From positions 110,228 through 174,227 of the forward strand of contig CAUYUJ010015833.1 in the NCBI GenBank assembly GCA_963575745.1: a DNA stretch of 64,000 bases. The letters are read 5' to 3'. Below the pieces are notes generated by a model. It worked only from the letters and a program-made list of their open reading frames with translations. It made no database searches and was not told the origin of the DNA. How positions within the stretch are numbered: the first letter of the stretch is position 1; every line of letters begins with the position of its first letter. Shown here one piece after another: positions 1 to 11,226 of the stretch. Both the position numbers and the translations under genes were made by a program. The stretch is from Prorocentrum cordatum (Eukaryota > Sar > Dinophyceae > Prorocentrales > Prorocentraceae).

Positions 1-135
1 GCATCATCACCACCATCGTCATCGTCCGTCATCGTCATCATCATCATCATCATCATCATCATGAACATCATCATCAACAGCATCATCACCACCATCATCA
101 CCATCATCATCAGCATCATCATCACCCTGATCATC
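1..135. repeat. ATC/CAT trinucleotide microsatellite
   Basis: The window opens in an imperfect run of ATC/CAT triplets, interrupted by CACC and CGTC variants, which grades into a pyrimidine-rich stretch to about 300. Any open frame here reads only as isoleucine- or histidine-rich low complexity, so I do not call a gene. Confidence 0.9.
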
Positions 136-1464
136 CGCATCCTCATCCTCATCGTCACCCTCATCCGATCCGTCCTCGTTATCCCCACTCCCTCATCCAT
201 CCATCCAGTCTCTTCCTTCTCCTTCTCCTCCCTCCTTCGCGCTGTTCGGCCGCCCCCCTCTTTGCTCCCACATTCTCCTGGTCACCTCAATTCGCTTGGA
301 CATCGTTTCTGGATGGGCCGGCGGAGATTTTTTCGTCGCGGCCGCAGGCGAGCGCGCCAGCAGCGTCAGAGGTCGGGCGGGCTACGCGCGAGCCTAATTG
401 CCAAGCGCACGGGAACCGACGGCCGAACCTAAGCTGCCTAAGCTGCTTAAGCTGCCGGGCTGCGCGAGGTGGTGCCAGGAAGCGGGGCACGGCCCGAAAC
501 CTTGCAGGCGGCCGATGCAAACTGCAACCAGGACCAGGATCCGGGGGCAGTGCCGATGCACGGATTGAACCAAGGAGCTACACGCAGCCAAAATGGCGCG
601 GCAAGGTCACAGACAGCGAAGCTGACAAGTGACCGCTGAGGGCGAGGATTTGACGCAGGATAAACCACACGAGACATCCATGCACCCAGCCCCTGAGGGG
701 GGCAGCCCGCTTGCAGTACACTCCAGGAGGTAGTACTAACACCGATGGTCAGGAATACGTCACTGACCAGGAACCAGTACGACTGGCGCCACCGAAGTCG
801 CACACTCACTCCTGAAAGAAAAGATCCGGGGCAATCCTCTCTCCGAGAACGAGAGGAAGAGCCAGCCAGGAAAACGGTGGAAGGGATCGACACCCCGAAA
901 ACCTGAACTGATCGGCCACACGCCTGATGCTGCCAACAAGGAATACGATGGATAAGGTCGACATCGAACGCGCGCACGGAATGGCAGCACGCATAGAACT
1001 GCCAAGTGAACTGCCGATAGCAGGGCTAAGCAACTAAGCAACTCACCCAGGACAACTGCATTAGCGCGGCAAGCGCCAGAAGCGAACTGGGAACGTCCGG
1101 CCGGCGAGGGGGGGCCCGAAGGGAGTAAGGGCCAGAGCGAAGCGTGGCAGCGCCGTCTTTGCGCGGGGATCGGAGCAGCTCGGCGCGAGGCAACTGCCGA
1201 CAGGCGCGGGGAGCGGAGGGCGCCGAGGCGCGGTGAAAACAACTACAGCGAGGCCAGGGGCCAACTAGAACATGTAGACCACGGCCCCAGCGGCAGTCCA
1301 CGTGTCGACATCGTCAGCAGACAGCTCCCAGGGTCCCAAGTGCGGGGGGCAGCGGGTGCTGAAGGAGAGTGGGAGACCAGGAAAGCGGCTGAAGGCCGCA
1401 CGCTCCACGGCGACACAGGAGGAGAAGAGGGGGACAGAAAGCGCCACCAGGAAGTGGCTGCAGG
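136..1464. other. Gene-free spacer with a weak copy of the LINE 5' repeat
   Basis: No convincing gene is seen. At 325-420 there is a T-run followed by TCGCGGCCGC and later CCTAATT, in the same order as the repeats at 20925, 42420 and 48425. Near 1375-1410 the words GGCTGAAGGCCGCAC and CTCCACGGCGACA resemble the far end of those repeats. The spacing is longer here (about 1050 bases against about 430), so this is at best a degenerate or expanded copy. Confidence 0.4.
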
Positions 1465-2950
1465 CTACTGGTTTGCCGAAGAACAGATGGATCTCCGCCA
1501 TGTGCGGGAGCGCTTGTCGCCTCTCCCGTCGCCGTTGTGGTCGCCGCCCCGCTTGCCTCCGGTCTGCCAGTCGTTGGCGCCCCAGGAGTGTGTCCAGGAC
1601 CAGCTGTCCCAGTCCCAGGACTGCTGCGAGCTGGACGCGCGGCCCTTTGGCCGTTGGCCGCCTTTGCCCTGACGCCCCATCCATTTTGCGCGCTCCTCGC
1701 CCCAGTCAACCCGCAGGTCGAGTTGCCGATCCAGCTCATAAGCGTCGAATCCACAGCGTTTCCAAGCGTCCAGGAAGTTGCGGCAGGTGGCCTCGGGGTT
1801 CAGTGCAGGGCTGCCTTTCGGCATTCCTTTGGCTCCAGCAGGGTGCTTCCTTTGGCTCCCACAGGAACACCGTTGAACGCGCCCCCCAGGTCCTTCTGGA
1901 GTCGCGCGATCTTGGCTGCTGGCTTCTCGCCGAACCTGTCAAGATCAACGTTGCTCAGTACCTCCCTGTACATGCGGCCTCCGTCCACGGGGTCAACGAG
2001 ATCGTCGAAGGCACGGCTGGCGGCCCTGCTGCGTCTCCTGTCCCCAGGGGCGTCGTATCGCGCAGGAGTTGTCGGCGTTCTGCCTCACCAGGGGCGCCGT
2101 CTACGGCCGCTTGACTTCCAGGACCTGGCCTGCGCTGCGAGCCGCTGCTTTCCCGGGCCTCAGCAGAGCCATGTCCGGGCCTGCGGGGCGCACCCTCGGC
2201 TGGCGCCTCGCTAGAGGGCTCGGCCCTGCCCCCGCCCGCCGCAGCTTGCCCGAAGGCGCCCAGGGGGTCGGCCGCGTCGCCAGCTGCGTCGAGCGAAGGT
2301 GGGACGGAGCTGCCTTCCTGCTCGGCTGCACCTTTTGCGTATTCGGCAGGCGGCGGCGAGGCCGCTGGTCGGGCCTCGTCGGCGCTGAAATCGACCACTT
2401 CGCTGTCGGCCGTATCGGTCGGCGACGGGTTCGTTGGAGAGTCCTTTTTCTCTTTTTCAGGGAGGATCTCTGTCACGTCCTGCTCTGCCGATTGAAGGGC
2501 GCGGTCCGCCTGCTGCGTGGGGGGTTCGGCCTCCTCGGGCTGGAACGCGTCGTCGGGTTGGGCCTTGGGGTCCGCAGTTGACTCGGCCTCTGTTGCTGCT
2601 GTCTCCTGTCTTCGGCGCAAGCCAGGACCTCGTGGCCCCCCTTGGGGATGCCGAGCGCGCCTCGTCCAGGCCCACAGCAGGGGTGTCTTGTTCGGCGAGT
2701 TCTGCGATAGAGGCAGCTGCGAGCGCTCCAGGATCCAGGCTGGCCAGGAAGCTGGCCAGGACGGTGAGCTCGTGGCGAAAGGGACTCGGGCCCTTGTCGG
2801 GCGACAGGACCGTGCAGTGCGCCGCCCAGGCCTCCTCGTGCTTCGCACTGCTCGTCAGATGCCCGACCACTCTTGCTGCAGCCCATCTCTTGCCGGCCCA
2901 TGGGGCACCCCCAGGACGACCATCTTGCGGTTTTTCTACGCCGTAGATCC
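1465..2950 (-). pseudogene. C-terminal tail of the helicase-block polyprotein, frameshifted
   Basis: Coding-like minus-strand sequence continues past the helicase in three frames. From about 2940 to 2590 there is an alanine-rich helical segment (for example SFLASLDPGALAAASIAELA). From 2590 to 1990 comes an acidic, proline- and glutamate-rich stretch, then a short block with EVLSNVDLDRFGEKPAAKI (about 1965-1800). It ends at 1465 in a W/S- and basic R/G-rich tail (RSRTWRRSICSSANQ) after TCRNFLDAWKRCGFDAYEL. Each piece ends in a frame change, so this is decayed coding sequence and not a working gene. I recognise no family. The basic, tryptophan-rich end would suit nucleic-acid binding, but that is only inference. 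It could be the 3' part of a retroelement polyprotein or of a retrocopied host gene. Confidence 0.45.
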
Positions 2951-2953
2951 TGG

Positions 2954-5900
2954 CTAGGAAGGGAAGGTGTCAGCTGGTGGGCGGGCCAGGAGGTTTCCTG
3001 ATCCTTCGGTGCTGGGATATGTGCGCCTTCCGCTTTTACGTGGTCCGTCCAGCAGCCGTCCAGCGGGGCGGTAGTCCCGCAGGTAGGCGACCAGGATATG
3101 CTGGGCCTCCTTCAGCGTGTTGGAGCGGCTGCGCTTGGAGTCGTTTGTCTCCCCCATGGAGAGTGTGGAGATTTGTCTGCAGCGGAGTCTTGGGAACCCT
3201 GGTGGCGGCAAATCTGGGAGCAGCCTAAGGACCTCTGGGATGGTGCGGTTGCGCGAGTCGGGTTGGGACACGTTGCCGCGGTTTCCGGTGCTGCTCGCCA
3301 CTGGGTCGGCTGAGGCCGTGCTGCGGGCGTAGGGATCGGGCGCGTTTGCGTCTGCTGCTGTGGGTGCGAGCTGGGTAGCCAAGTCGGGTACGGCGTCGTC
3401 GCCGTCTGCCTGCTCTGTGAGACGCGGGCGAGCTGCTGGCTGCTGTGGGTAGACTGTCCGGGAGTCTCGGTCCATGATACATTCCAGGGTTGCTGGCGCG
3501 ACGTTCCAAATGTAGACCGGGCACCTCCTGCAGCACCACGCGGCGTTCCATTTCCGCTCGAACCAGGAGTGTGGCCACCGATCCCACTCGGGAAGACCTG
3601 CGCGCCGAGTGCTTCCTGTCTCGGCCTGGGCCTTCCAGATGAAGCAGCCGAGAGCTGGGGCGTCGACCTTCCATACCAGGAGTGGGCCTCCAGGCGGGCA
3701 CGTGTCGCACTTGGCGGAGTAGGAGCCCGTTTTGTGGGCCTCGCCGCCGAACCTTCCGTCCAGGATCCTTTTCGCTGGCAGTGTAGCGTTGGCGATCTTT
3801 GGGCAGTGCTGGGCCGACGGGACCATCAGGAGGTCGGTCAGCGTCCTGGAGTCCTGGGAGAGAGGATTGCATCCGTAGCCTAGGGGCCAGTGGCTGGGGA
3901 GCGGAGGGAGCGCGCCGGCCTTGGGGTCGCATGGCCGGCCGCTTTGCCAGGCCGCGTAATCCTGGACTTTGGCGGCCACGGTCGCTCCCGTTGGATTTGG
4001 GATGCCCATTCTGTTGAGGCTGGCTACCCAGCAGGTCTCGCATAGCCAGGTAAGGTTCTGACCCTCCAGGTATGCCTGAGGTCTGTTGCTGGCCAGGAGG
4101 TCCCTGACGATGTCGCCCTCCCAGGTCCCGTCGTTAGACTTCAGCCGGGTCTTGGAGCAGCCGTCACAGGTGAAGAGTGCGCTCTTCTGCTCGCTCTGCA
4201 GGCAGTCATCACTGATGGCCATGGGGACCAGTATCGTGCCAGGCGCGGGAGCCGCTGGTGTGGGCGAAGCCAGATCGGTCTTGGAGAGAGCTGCGCCTCC
4301 GCCAACGTACCCCAGCGCAGCGTCGCCTCTGTCTTCACCCAGGCCAGCCTCGGACCCTGCTAAGGCAGTGTGGAGCGCGCATACGGAGCACTTGTAGTCT
4401 GCCAGGGGTGCAAGCTTGGCCGCGGGTACGATCTTTTCCAGGGCGATCATTGGAGCTTTGAGCTTGATGTCGGCCTTCTCCATGTCCTTCCAGGACTGTG
4501 GGCACCCTGCAGCCCTCGCCGCATCGTGGTGACGCGCGTTCGTTACCAGGGGCGAGATCTGGGTGAGCGCGTCTTCGATCAGCACCTGCGCCTGGGTGCC
4601 CATTCCAGGATGCGTCCTGTGGCGGCAACAGTCGCGCGTCGTGGCACTCCAAGCTCCTGGGACTTGTCGCAGCAAGCCCTTCAGCGTGCACTGGCGCCCT
4701 GCCCGTGGGCGACTGCAGCGACCTTTCACAGGCGGAGGCGATGGGAGTGAGTGATCCGAAAGGGCGCGGTCGCTGTCTTCCCAGGGTGCGCCTAGGCCCG
4801 TCACCCACACCAGGCATGCCCAGAACATGTTGTAGACCAGGTTGCTTGCGTCCAGGCCTATGCCCATGTCGCATAGGAAGCCACAGTGTGACCATGCCTT
4901 GCGGTCCAGCTTGCCAGGGTCCCTGGGGGTCTCGGCTAGGGAAAGCTCGTGCGGGTGGAGTCCTGAGACCAGGTAGAGAACAACTGCGAGCGCAGGTGTG
5001 GAGAGTAGGTTGTCCATAGAGTCGGTGATGGACCTTCCCAGGGCGTCCCAGCTGAAGTCGGGCTCGAGCGGCGTCTCGACTCTGCCGGCGAAACTATTGG
5101 CCAGGGATTCACGTGATCGCTTGATGGCGACGTCGATCTCCTGGATTGCATTATCCCCAGCCACGCTGCCCTTCCAGGATACGGGCGTGCTGACCCAGGT
5201 GGCAAGGTCTTTGACTGGGTCAAAGCTGGGGTCCAGGGCCAGGAGTTGCCTGTTGCCAGATGCCTGCTTCTTCTGGAACCTGACCCAGAGGCTGGCAAGC
5301 CTCCCGTACTCTGAAAGGACCCGAAGCCTGGACCAGGTGGCGTTTGCGAACATCCTCCCGTCTCCGACGACCACCACGAAACGGGTTGCTCTGGTGATCG
5401 CGACATTGACCCTGTTGGCATCGTCGAAGAAGCCCAAGTTGTGCCCTCAGTTGGACCTGGTCGTCAGGAAGATCACGATATCTGCCTCGCCACCCTGGCT
5501 GGAGTCAATCGTGGAGAGCTGCAGGGTGCCTTTCTTGAGGTGCGTGGAGGCGATCTTCCGTGGGCCAGGGAAGCGCAGGCTGATGCCAGTCCAAGTCGTT
5601 GTCGGGCTGGTGGAAGACTCGCTCCCATCTGGCGGTGTCTACGGGTCGGTTTTCGGCTTTGCTCGGTCCTGTCCCGGGTGCTGTTGAGCGGCTGCGGTCG
5701 TCCCTGGGGTCATCTCTCCCTTTGCCCTTTTCCGCCCTTCGGCTTGCCCGTGCCGCCCCGGGCGTTACGCAGGACACCTGAGATGTTGCTTGGGCCTTGC
5801 GGCCAAGCGTCTTCCAGGATCGCAGTCTGCAGGCGGCAGCCGACTACCAGGCGCACCTTTACCCCGTCGTCGAGGGCAGGCAGGAGGGCGCGAACAATGT

Positions 5901-6910
5901 CGACTGCCTGTGCCGCCTCTGGCAGGTTGGCGTAGCCGGCATGCATACTGGAGGTGATTTCCAGGGAAGGATTATCGACCAGGAGGTAGCGGTGCCTGTC
6001 GCCGGGGTCCGCGCTGGAAGGGCGCAGCGGGGCGAGAGTCTTCTCCAGGCCGTCTTTCTCAGAGTTTGTGAGCTTGGCCAGTTCGTCTAGTCTGGTGCCG
6101 TCCCAGGCGCGGATCGGGCGCCATGAGAGACCTTCGACCAGGGCCCGATCTGCCAGCGGGTTGGTGAGGCCGCTGACCATGCAGCTGTGATAGAAGGCCC
6201 TGTTCGGCCAGGCCAGGATCCGCGAGTGCATCCTATAGCACACGGTGAGCTGCACGACTACGGCGTCTTGACCTCGCAGGGCGTGGTACAGTCGGTCGAA
6301 GATGCTGACGCAGAGCCCCAGGTCGGTGGCCAGAGTGGAGATAACGATAGGTGGAAGCTGCTCAGGGTCACCTACCCGGACCAGGTGGCCTCCGCTGCGG
6401 ATCACGCTGACAAGGGACATGGTGGGGTGAAGTTCGGTGGTCTGCCCAGCTTCGTCGATCACCAGGAGCGCTAGCTGGTTCGGGCACCCACCCAGTGCTT
6501 CCGCTGCCTCATGTGTGAAGATGATCACCTTTGCTTTGTTGATGAGCTCCGATCGGAGCGGCGGGAAGTCAGGCGAGGTGCCTCCTTCGGTGCATGGGCA
6601 GCCCCCCGTGGCCTTCTGAAATTGGCCCTCCGGAGTGAGGCCGATCAGCTCTTCGTCGACCTTCTCCTTTCTAGCCAGGCGCACGAAGCGGTCTGGGAAG
6701 CAGGTGTCTGGGTCGAGCTGGCGGGCGCGGTGCGCGGCAGCCATGGCGAGGGCCGGCTGGTCAGCTGCGGTGTTCGACCCCGCGGCGAGCGCAACCGCCT
6801 GTCCGCACATGAGTGCGCCGCCCTAGATGTCGAGCGTCGCGGTGGACAGCTTGGTCTCGCCTGTGCCAGGAGGGCCGTGGACGACAATGACGCGGTGCAT
6901 CACGGTGGCC
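2954..6910 (-). pseudogene. UPF1-like SF1 RNA/DNA helicase, broken
   Basis: Superfamily 1B helicase motifs occur in order on the minus strand. There is a Walker A-like GPPGTGET at 6876-6853; motif Ia SNTAADQ; motif II VIDEAGQ (about 6455-6440); motif III GDPEQLPP; motif IV YRMHSRI; motif V DSSQGGEADIVIF (about 5515-5460); and motif VI NRVNVAITRAT (about 5415-5385). This order and wording match UPF1/SMG2-type helicases, which unwind RNA or DNA using ATP. Breaks: the Walker A lysine is glutamate (codon at 6858-6856); an in-frame TAG lies at 6825-6823 between Walker A and motif Ia; the frame shifts between motifs IV and V (about 5710-5600); and an in-frame TGA at 5449-5447 falls between motifs V and VI, where UPF1 proteins align without a gap. 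After motif VI about 700 residues follow with Cys pairs (CSVC, CDGC...CETC, CDTC, CCRRC), probably zinc-binding. The gene is almost certainly dead. It may belong to the retroelement upstream. Confidence 0.8.
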
Positions 6911-9059
6911 TGGAACGTCCGCCTGGCGTCTGCATTGAGGCCGCGTCGGTCTGCGCCTCGATCTCGTCCCCGCCCTCTGGAAAACCTGGCCCACTGCGGA
7001 GCCTACTTCATCGTCTGAGAAGGCGGGGACGGTCTGGGGCTGCGGGGGCCCGTGCCGGGTCATACCAGGAGACTGAGGGACTTCTATGTCAGCGTCTGGG
7101 ACAGGGAGCACAAGCGCGGCAGAGGCTCTCGCCCGAAGGCAGTGCCCGACCCTGCCGGTTCTGACGGCGTCGCTGGCTCCAGCCTTGTCCTCCTTGGGCG
7201 CGGCGCGGAGGGTGAGCAGGCAGGTGATGGTGGGCAGAGGGGGCCCGAAGGTCACCAGGATGCTGGTTCAGGAAGTAGGTGTCGTTGAGGACGCTCGACT
7301 GCCTCCAGTACTGCACTTCCGAGGGGGCTCTGTCCACTCTGTACCAGGCGTCTCCTTCTTGGTCTGGCCGGGGCGCCTTGGTGGTGTCGTCGTGGAACGG
7401 GCCTTGCCTGCCGTGGTTGTACGACACTATGCACCTGTTCGATGGGTACTTGGTGTCGGGGGGGAGCCCGAGGGCCTCGCGCTCCCGCGGCGCTACATTC
7501 CCCCCCAGGACTGGCGGCCACCAAAGCGTCACCTCTGCCACCTGATCGACCATGGGGCCCTGCACCGAGACCAGCAGGCTCTTGGCGTCCTGCGCGCTTC
7601 CCTCGCCATTCATGCTGATACGGAGCTTGGGCGACCACTCCAGGAGGAGGAGCTCCTTGCCCTCACTTGTCCACGAACTGTTGCGTAGGGCGAAACGGTC
7701 CAGGCCACTGCAACTGCTGCGGGAGTGTAGTTTGGTGATGGGGACCCCCAAGGCGACGTTGCCCTTCCTCGCAAGCTCCGCTCTAGCCTTCGGGGCGCCG
7801 TCGTCCTCCAGGGCGGCACGTCCCTCGATCCAGGCAATGCACTTCAGCGCGAGGCCTCGGTCCTCCAAGATGCGAGGCCACTGGGATGGGAGATTCACAG
7901 CGTCAACCAACTCCCCAAGCGGGACGGCGGGGTGCACTCGGGCTTTTCTCCGGCCACTGGGGAGCGAGAAGACGCCCCGGACTTCGATCGCTGCGGCGAG
8001 GGCCTGAGACTCGAGCACGGCTCTACTGCCAGGATCGGGTGCAGGAGGGCGGTCGTCGTCGTCGGCTAGCCTGACGGTGCGAGTTTGCTGCTGCGGCTGG
8101 GCCCAGGCAACTGGGGAGCGTTGCCCCCCGCTGCTGGAGGCGGCGGCGCCGTCTGATCGGGGCCCGAGCGCGGTAGGCGGACCCACGGGCTGCGGAGGCA
8201 TGGCGCCCAGGGGCGAGCTGGACTTTGCCAGGGCGGCGGCCCTCTCATCCTCGTCAGACTGACGAGGCCTCCACGACTTCGCCTGGGCGCTGCCGATGTG
8301 CGCTGGTCGGACCTGCGCCGGGTCGAACAGTGTGCCACCGGGAAAATTGTAGTTCACGGGATCATCCGAGAGGGGGTAACTGGTGGGCACGTGGAAACAG
8401 TCTTCTGGGATCGCTAGCCCAGAGAGCAGCCGAGCACCGTTGACATCGATGGGCTGTGCTGGCGCCCATCCTGCCCAGGCCTTCCTCTCGATGTAGCAGC
8501 CATGGTCATCGTCCCATGTCGTGCCCCAGGTCATGGTCCACAGATTGCCAGGGGATGTGAAGGTGCTGGGATTTGGCAATCCGTCCTTGTACTGTCTCGA
8601 TCCCTGCCAGAATTGGTCTGCACCGAGTAGGTGGTCGATGTCATCGCATGCTTTCTGGCACAGCTCGCAGCACCACCTCCACCTTCCGCCGAAGTACGCC
8701 CACCGCATCCAGGGGTAGAATCTCGCCAGGAAGAAACGCACTCCGCCCCTACGCGGGGGCCCGTCCTCCGAGCAGGGGAGGCGCGACGCCCACCTCCTGG
8801 GTGGCCCACTGTTGTTCGGCATATCAGGAAAACCAGGAAGCAGCTGAAGGCTGCACTTTCTGCACAGAAGCCACTGCGACCTTAGCGAACGGACGCGGCG
8901 GGCTGCAGGGGCGGAGGGGGGAAGGAGGGGGGGAGTTCTCCAGAGCGTTAGCGGCGAGGAGGACCTCATCCAGGCCACAGGGACAAGTCCCAGGACAAGG
9001 GAAATCAGCGGGAAGGGGGGTGGGGTGCGTCGCCCACCCGACAAAAGTGTGAACAGCAC
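6911..9059 (-). pseudogene. Zinc-ribbon-like N-terminal segment preceding the helicase
   Basis: A 656-codon open minus-strand frame (9059-7089) sits between the RNase H module and the helicase. It contains LLCRKCSL, then RWAYFGGRWRWCCELCQ, a probable zinc-binding site whose W-x-CC-x2-C wording recurs after the helicase as AWCCRRCP. A proline/glutamine linker follows, then a folded-looking stretch (WIEGRAALEDDG, LLLEWSPKLRISMNGEG). The last 50 residues are low complexity and the helicase resumes in another frame near 6900. No family is recognised. The repeated cysteine wording on both sides of the helicase argues that the three segments were one protein. The open frame may extend slightly through non-coding sequence at its start, because the first 60 codons are proline/serine filler. 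Confidence 0.5.
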
Positions 9060-9111
9060 GGTGCCCGGCAGCCCTCAGGGCGTCGGCCCAGAAGACGCCG
9101 AGCGTCGCGAC

Positions 9112-10167
9112 TCAGTCGGCGGCCTTGTTGAGCAGCCGTCGAACGGCCTGCCAGGAGAGCGCCCAGCCACCGTTGGCCGCCTGCCTCAGGGCGAAGTCCA
9201 TCTGTTGCGCAAGGTGGAGCCGCCTGTAGCGACCCGTCCCAGCGCCGTATCTGATGGCGTCAAGATTGTCCCCGACGACTCTGGCGCCGCGGACGGGGCC
9301 CTCGATGTGCGGGGGCAGGGCGAGGCCAGCTTTGCACCCTGCGGCTTCTGCTGTCTGGGCGTTGTCGTCACCGGGCAGGGCGACAACGACTGCGGCGACC
9401 ACTCTTGGTGGGCCGGCACTGGGATCGCGCCTCCACAGGAGGGCCCCTGCTCCGGTGACCTTTGGCGCTTCCAGGATGCTTCTAGCGCCCCCATCGAACG
9501 TGACCTCGAATGGCCATTGGGCTGCATCTGCCGCTTGGAACGGAGAGCCGCTCACTGCGATTTCGTCGCCTCGCTCCATGTTCCTGATGGCGCACAAGGT
9601 TAGGGTGTGAATGTCGCATTCACGGCAGCATGCGCGGGTCCATTGGGCTGAGGGGTCCGCTGCCGCGCGCGGGCCCTTGATGCATAGGTCGCTTCCTTGC
9701 CTTTCCAGGATGACAGGTACGTCCGCCAGGGCGGTCGCCATACGGTGGTCGAAGGCCATGTGTACTCCTCTGCACTGGTGCGGCTCTACCAGGAGTCCGG
9801 CCACCTTGGCCACCCACGGGAGGGCGATGGCCGCGCGGAGCGCCTGGCCCGTTGAGGCGAGGAGAGCGGCGAGGTCGTCCACGTAGGTGGGATTGGCATT
9901 TCCTGTGATGTCCGCAACCGCATCTATGAACGGGTCGTACCCCATGCACCAGAGAAGCGGTGAGGCAGTGCCGCCCATGCCGATGAAGCGAAGTAAAATC
10001 CGGATTGTGCTCTTGAGTTTGCCCTTGCAGGTCTGGACGCTGCGCCCGCTGAGCAGGGAGTCCAGGGCGTGCAACAGGCTGGACGGTAGTTGCCACTTGC
10101 GCAGTAAGGGACCCACCCACTGCAGTGAGATCCTTTCGAAGGCCTTGTTCTGGTGACATAAGATCAC
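9112..10167 (-). pseudogene. Reverse transcriptase palm plus RNase H
   Basis: The open frame starts in RT motif A, read as LCHQNKAFERIS. The family form is DxxKAFD/E, so the catalytic Asp is His here. Motif B region GGTASPLLWCMGYDP and motif C PTYVDDLAALL (intact YVDD) follow. RNase H then appears as FEVTFDGGARS (first Asp), AQTAEAAGCKAG (Glu) and VVGDNLDAIRY (Asp), ending at NKAAD before a TGA at 9112-9114. The frame continues sensibly past that stop for about 35 codons (VATLGVFWADALRAAG), so the stop looks like a nonsense change, CGA to TGA being the simplest route. The product would copy element RNA into DNA and remove the RNA strand. This copy should be catalytically dead. Confidence 0.85.
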
Positions 10168-10270
10168 GGCTGGATGCAGCTTTGTACCACGTCGTAATGG
10201 CTTCCGAAGGGCTCCCGCCAGCTGTCACCAGGGCCACGATCCGAGGCTGGGTCACTGCCTAGGTGTTCGG

Positions 10271-10675
10271 TTACAGTGGTGATGTTGGGGCCGCACTGCC
10301 CCCCTTTCTTGGCGGCCTGGCGCTGGCGGGACCGAAGCAGTCTGCGGTGGCAGCCCCGTGCAGCCTGCGCATACATGTCGGGAGTTGAAGCGGACGCATG
10401 TCGTTGGGCTTCTCCGCGGCCGCCTTCTTGGCTATCCACACCAGGAGGTCGATCGACTGGCCGATGACAGCGTCGACGAGCTGGGTTGATGTCTGCCGCG
10501 CACCAGGCTTGCCCGAGGAGGCAGGCGACGAAGTGGGCGCCAGGGTGGTAGATCTCGCAAGGTTCTCCGCCCACGCCAGGCGCGCTGCCGCTTGGGCCCA
10601 GGACCAGGGAGGCGATCTTCCCCACTGCGGGCGGGGGCTGTCTGCGAAGCGCCCCAGGTCACATTCTGGCCCCAT
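10271..10675 (-). pseudogene. RT N-terminal (motif 0 region) fragment
   Basis: A short minus-strand frame includes QLVDAVIGQSIDLLVWIAKK followed by RPLQLPTCMRRLHGA. The latter has the wording that precedes motif A in dinoflagellate LINE reverse transcriptases. It is out of frame with the palm segment that begins at 10167; the linking sequence (10164-10625 in a third frame) shows one or two small indels. Assigned from context and wording. Confidence 0.5.
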
Positions 10676-10795
10676 TCATGTGAATTCACATGTTCCTTTT
10701 TCCCCAAAATGTGAATAAACTTTTCCTTGTTCCCAAAAATGTGAATTCACATTTTGCTTTTCCACAGAATCTGAATTCACATTTTGCCCTGGCCT
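10675..10795. repeat. Four imperfect ~30-bp tandem units with palindromic TGTGAATTCACA
   Basis: Four units follow one another, each holding some form of ATGTGAATTCACAT and a T/C-rich spacer (TTTTCC-type). The second and fourth units are mutated. The array lies between the endonuclease and RT modules of the LINE and is far more AT-rich than its surroundings. Confidence 0.85.
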
Positions 10796-11226
10796 TCAAC
10801 TTCCCCAAACCTGAGACGCAGTGTTCCGCATGTCAGATTGGCTGGGCAGACTTCGGCACTCACCTCACCCCTTTCGTTTATTTCAACCGTCTTTTTGCGC
10901 CTTCAGCGCGCGTTGCCTTCGTCACCTTTCCCGAGCCCCCCGCCCCCTTGCTTCGCCCCCCCTCAAGTCTCGCGCACGAGTGCAGGCGGGGAGCTTCGAT
11001 TGGCACCCCCGCCGAACACAGCAATCGAGGATGCATCGCCCATTCATGGCCCTTAAAGACACCATTCCCCGGACCCTGCGCCCGACCCCCACTTTCACCC
11101 TCCAAGATGTGGCTCCGACTTCCCCAGAGTACCCGGTCCACGTCCTCCGGCCTGTCTTGCCACGCGCACTGCTCGTCGCGCACGCCTAGGATGGCGTGTG
11201 TCTTGACGAAAATCTCGAGCCCCGTT

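Noticed and set aside
590-601. GCCATTTTGGCT on the minus strand, a 12-base match to the DinoSL core
   Set aside because: Neither flank matches the leader, the core is itself near-palindromic, and no gene start lies downstream.
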